A DNA stretch of 6,547 nucleotides from Pseudobdellovibrionaceae bacterium (GTDB taxonomy: Bacteria; Bdellovibrionota; Bdellovibrionia; Bdellovibrionales; JAMPXM01): positions 1 to 6,547 of the forward strand of contig CAJYOV010000405.1 of assembly GCA_913776405.1 (NCBI GenBank). The letters run 5' to 3'. Every line of letters starts with the position of its first letter. Positions within the stretch are counted from its first letter, which is position 1. Under the pieces are notes generated by a model. It had not been told where the DNA came from. It worked only from the letters and a program-made list of their open reading frames with translations, and ran no database searches. Made by a program: the position numbers and the translations under genes. Shown here in pieces: positions 5,407 through 6,547 of this stretch.

Positions 5407-6063
5407 GAGATAGCAAGCTAAGAGCACCGCCAAAAGCACCGCAAATGCGACAAGAACGAAGCGTTTTATATTTCTGTGCGTCTTTGGCGCGAACACAAAT
5501 TGGTTCGAGAACGTAAGCGGTAGAATGATGGGTGCAGCGGCTATGAGACCCATCGTCATCAAAAGTTCGGCCTTCCACCAGGCGAGCAAAAAGAGGCCTG
5601 CGATACCGATGGGGATCGCGATTGTCTTGGCGAACTTATTATCGAACTGAATATCGGTCCATTGATTCCGCGGCCGAGAAACGCCCGTTACTGGGTTCAA
5701 AAACACGTAGAAGAGACCACCGACTGAAAGAAGAAGATAGAAACCAATGTCTTCAAGCCTCACCGCTTTTGCAAAAAAGAAGGAGAGAGCTAAATGCAAA
5801 ATCGCGCTGATGCCGAAGCAAATCGCAAACGAAATCAAATTTTGCACAATCAAAAGAGTCGCAATCTTTTTTCGAGAGAAGGGGAGCTGGTGATACCAGT
5901 GAGATCTCTTCGAAGAGAAGTTGAATCCGAACGGTCCGAGGCCCGCAAGTAGGTACACAAGAGGTGGCATTCTCAATAGAAAGGCGACAATCAAAAGCCC
6001 TAAAATCGCGAGCAACATCAATCGATATTGTGCGCGCAGTTCGATCCATAAAAGTCTCTTCAC
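5398..6063 (-). CDS. ABC-2-type transporter permease
   Basis: A 221-residue hydrophobic inner-membrane protein with about six transmembrane segments (approximately 13-30, 34-48, 67-95, 106-122, 146-184 as a pair, 200-219). The cytoplasmic loop SSKRSHWYHQLPFSRKKI resembles the LPxSRxxI loop of ABC-2 exporter permeases, where the ATPase is thought to dock. The start GTG 6063-6061 overlaps the ATPase stop TGA 6062-6060 (four-base GTGA overlap), so the two are translationally coupled and form one transporter. There is no clear Shine-Dalgarno sequence of its own, which fits coupling. The substrate cannot be told. The next gene downstream is the GcvH-like one, after 41 bases with a hairpin. Confidence 0.85.
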   Translation of the reverse strand: MKRLLWIELRAQYRLMLLAILGLLIVAFLLRMPPLVYLLAGLGPFGFNFSSKRSHWYHQLPFSRKKIATLLIVQNLISFAICFGISAILHLALSFFFAKAVRLEDIGFYLLLSVGGLFYVFLNPVTGVSRPRNQWTDIQFDNKFAKTIAIPIGIAGLFLLAWWKAELLMTMGLIAAAPIILPLTFSNQFVFAPKTHRNIKRFVLVAFAVLLAVLLACYLAT

Positions 6064-6547
6064 GCGATCACTCGTTTCTCGAAAGTCGCTAAGATTTCGT
6101 CCATGTTGATCTTGTCTGCGGTTCGGTCATCAACAATTTTTCCGCCTCTCAAAACAATCACCCGTCCTCGGAGTGAAACGATTTCGTTCGCAAGGTTCGT
6201 GGCGAGTAAAAGGGTCATGCCGTTAGTTCGATTGAGAGCGTCGATCTCCTTGATGATTGCGCCGCGTACGTAAGGGTCGAGCACAGCCGTCGCTTCGTCG
6301 ATTAACAAAGTTTCGGGCTTGGTTGCGAGAGCTAATGCTAAGAGGCCTTGCACCTTTTGACCGCGTGAAACGCCGGTCAAATTCTGAGTCATCTTGATGC
6401 CGCTGATTTCGATGAGTCTTGAAAACAAGGCATCGTCGAAACCTGATGTGCTTTCGCCATTTTCGTTTTCGCTCTTATAAATCTCGCGATAGAGATCTCG
6501 CAGATCTTTTAACGGAAGCGCCGGCGGTTGAATATCTTCAGAGATGA
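6060..6547 (-). CDS. ABC transporter ATP-binding protein (C-terminal part, cut by window edge)
   Basis: The minus-strand frame is open from the right edge to TGA 6062-6060 (161 codons visible); the Walker A half lies outside the window. Numbering is within the visible part. The signature-motif region is LTGVSRGQKVQ (56-66), where SRGQ replaces the usual SGGQ. Walker B is TLLIDEA (79-85) with the catalytic Glu84, and the D-loop is VLDP (88-91). The sequence MTLLLATNLANEI (110-122) aligns with the H-loop LLATH pattern, but the expected His is Asn117 (codon 6197-6195). The C-terminus has VIVLRGGKIVDD, typical of ABC-2 exporter ATPases. A TTG at 6428 could be mistaken for a start, but it lies in the middle of the domain. 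It pairs with the overlapping permease gene. Confidence 0.88.
   Translation of the reverse strand, partial: ISEDIQPPALPLKDLRDLYREIYKSENENGESTSGFDDALFSRLIEISGIKMTQNLTGVSRGQKVQGLLALALATKPETLLIDEATAVLDPYVRGAIIKEIDALNRTNGMTLLLATNLANEIVSLRGRVIVLRGGKIVDDRTADKINMDEILATFEKRVIA

Noticed and set aside
6060..6428. A short ATPase starting at TTG 6428
   Set aside because: The frame stays open to the window edge with sensible upstream sequence, and this TTG falls inside the ATPase domain before the signature motif; the gene is cut by the edge rather than short.

Overview
The window looks like chromosomal DNA of a Gram-negative (diderm) bacterium. It encodes an outer-membrane beta-barrel protein with a signal peptide, a lipobox lipoprotein, a Tat-type exported phosphatase and a multi-PAS sensor. 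Base composition is balanced by eye and genes are tightly packed in short operons. GTG starts are used for the phosphatase and the ABC permease. I cannot fix the lineage. A predatory or soil-type proteobacterium such as Bdellovibrionota is a guess only. I see no rRNA, tRNA, insertion sequence, CRISPR array or phage gene.

Layout. At 1-920 (minus) is the N-terminal part of a PAS-domain sensor protein that runs off the left edge. It is divergent from a plus-strand three-gene operon at 1073-3066. That operon encodes an exported thioredoxin-fold protein of the PRX_like1 type, a FixH/YtkA-like lipoprotein with a WMPSMGHG motif, and an outer-membrane barrel protein whose mature N-terminus carries a CCGGG motif. 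Everything from 3130 to the right edge is on the minus strand. Read in transcription order from the right edge, it comprises an ABC ATPase (cut by the edge), an ABC-2-type permease overlapping it by 4 bases, a GcvH-fold protein, a strong intrinsic terminator, a promoter, a PhoD-like phosphatase with a Tat signal, and a small exported four-cysteine protein 16 bases after it.

How the genes may work together. All three products of the plus-strand operon are predicted to act outside the cytoplasm (periplasm, lipid-anchored, outer membrane) and carry Cys or Met/His motifs. They may be one envelope redox or metal-handling system, but this is inference. The phosphatase and the small Cys-rich protein look co-transcribed. 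The ABC ATPase and permease form one exporter unit, with a hairpin at the permease stop codon that may lower read-through into the GcvH-like gene.

The most unusual item is the GcvH-like protein at 4958-5356. It keeps the H-protein fold signature, but the lipoyl-lysine position is glutamate. The whole 132-residue protein contains no lysine and no histidine, has two arginines against 49 acidic residues, and ends in an almost pure Asp/Glu tail. It cannot be a conventional lipoyl carrier. Second in interest is an ABC ATPase with asparagine where the H-loop histidine is expected.
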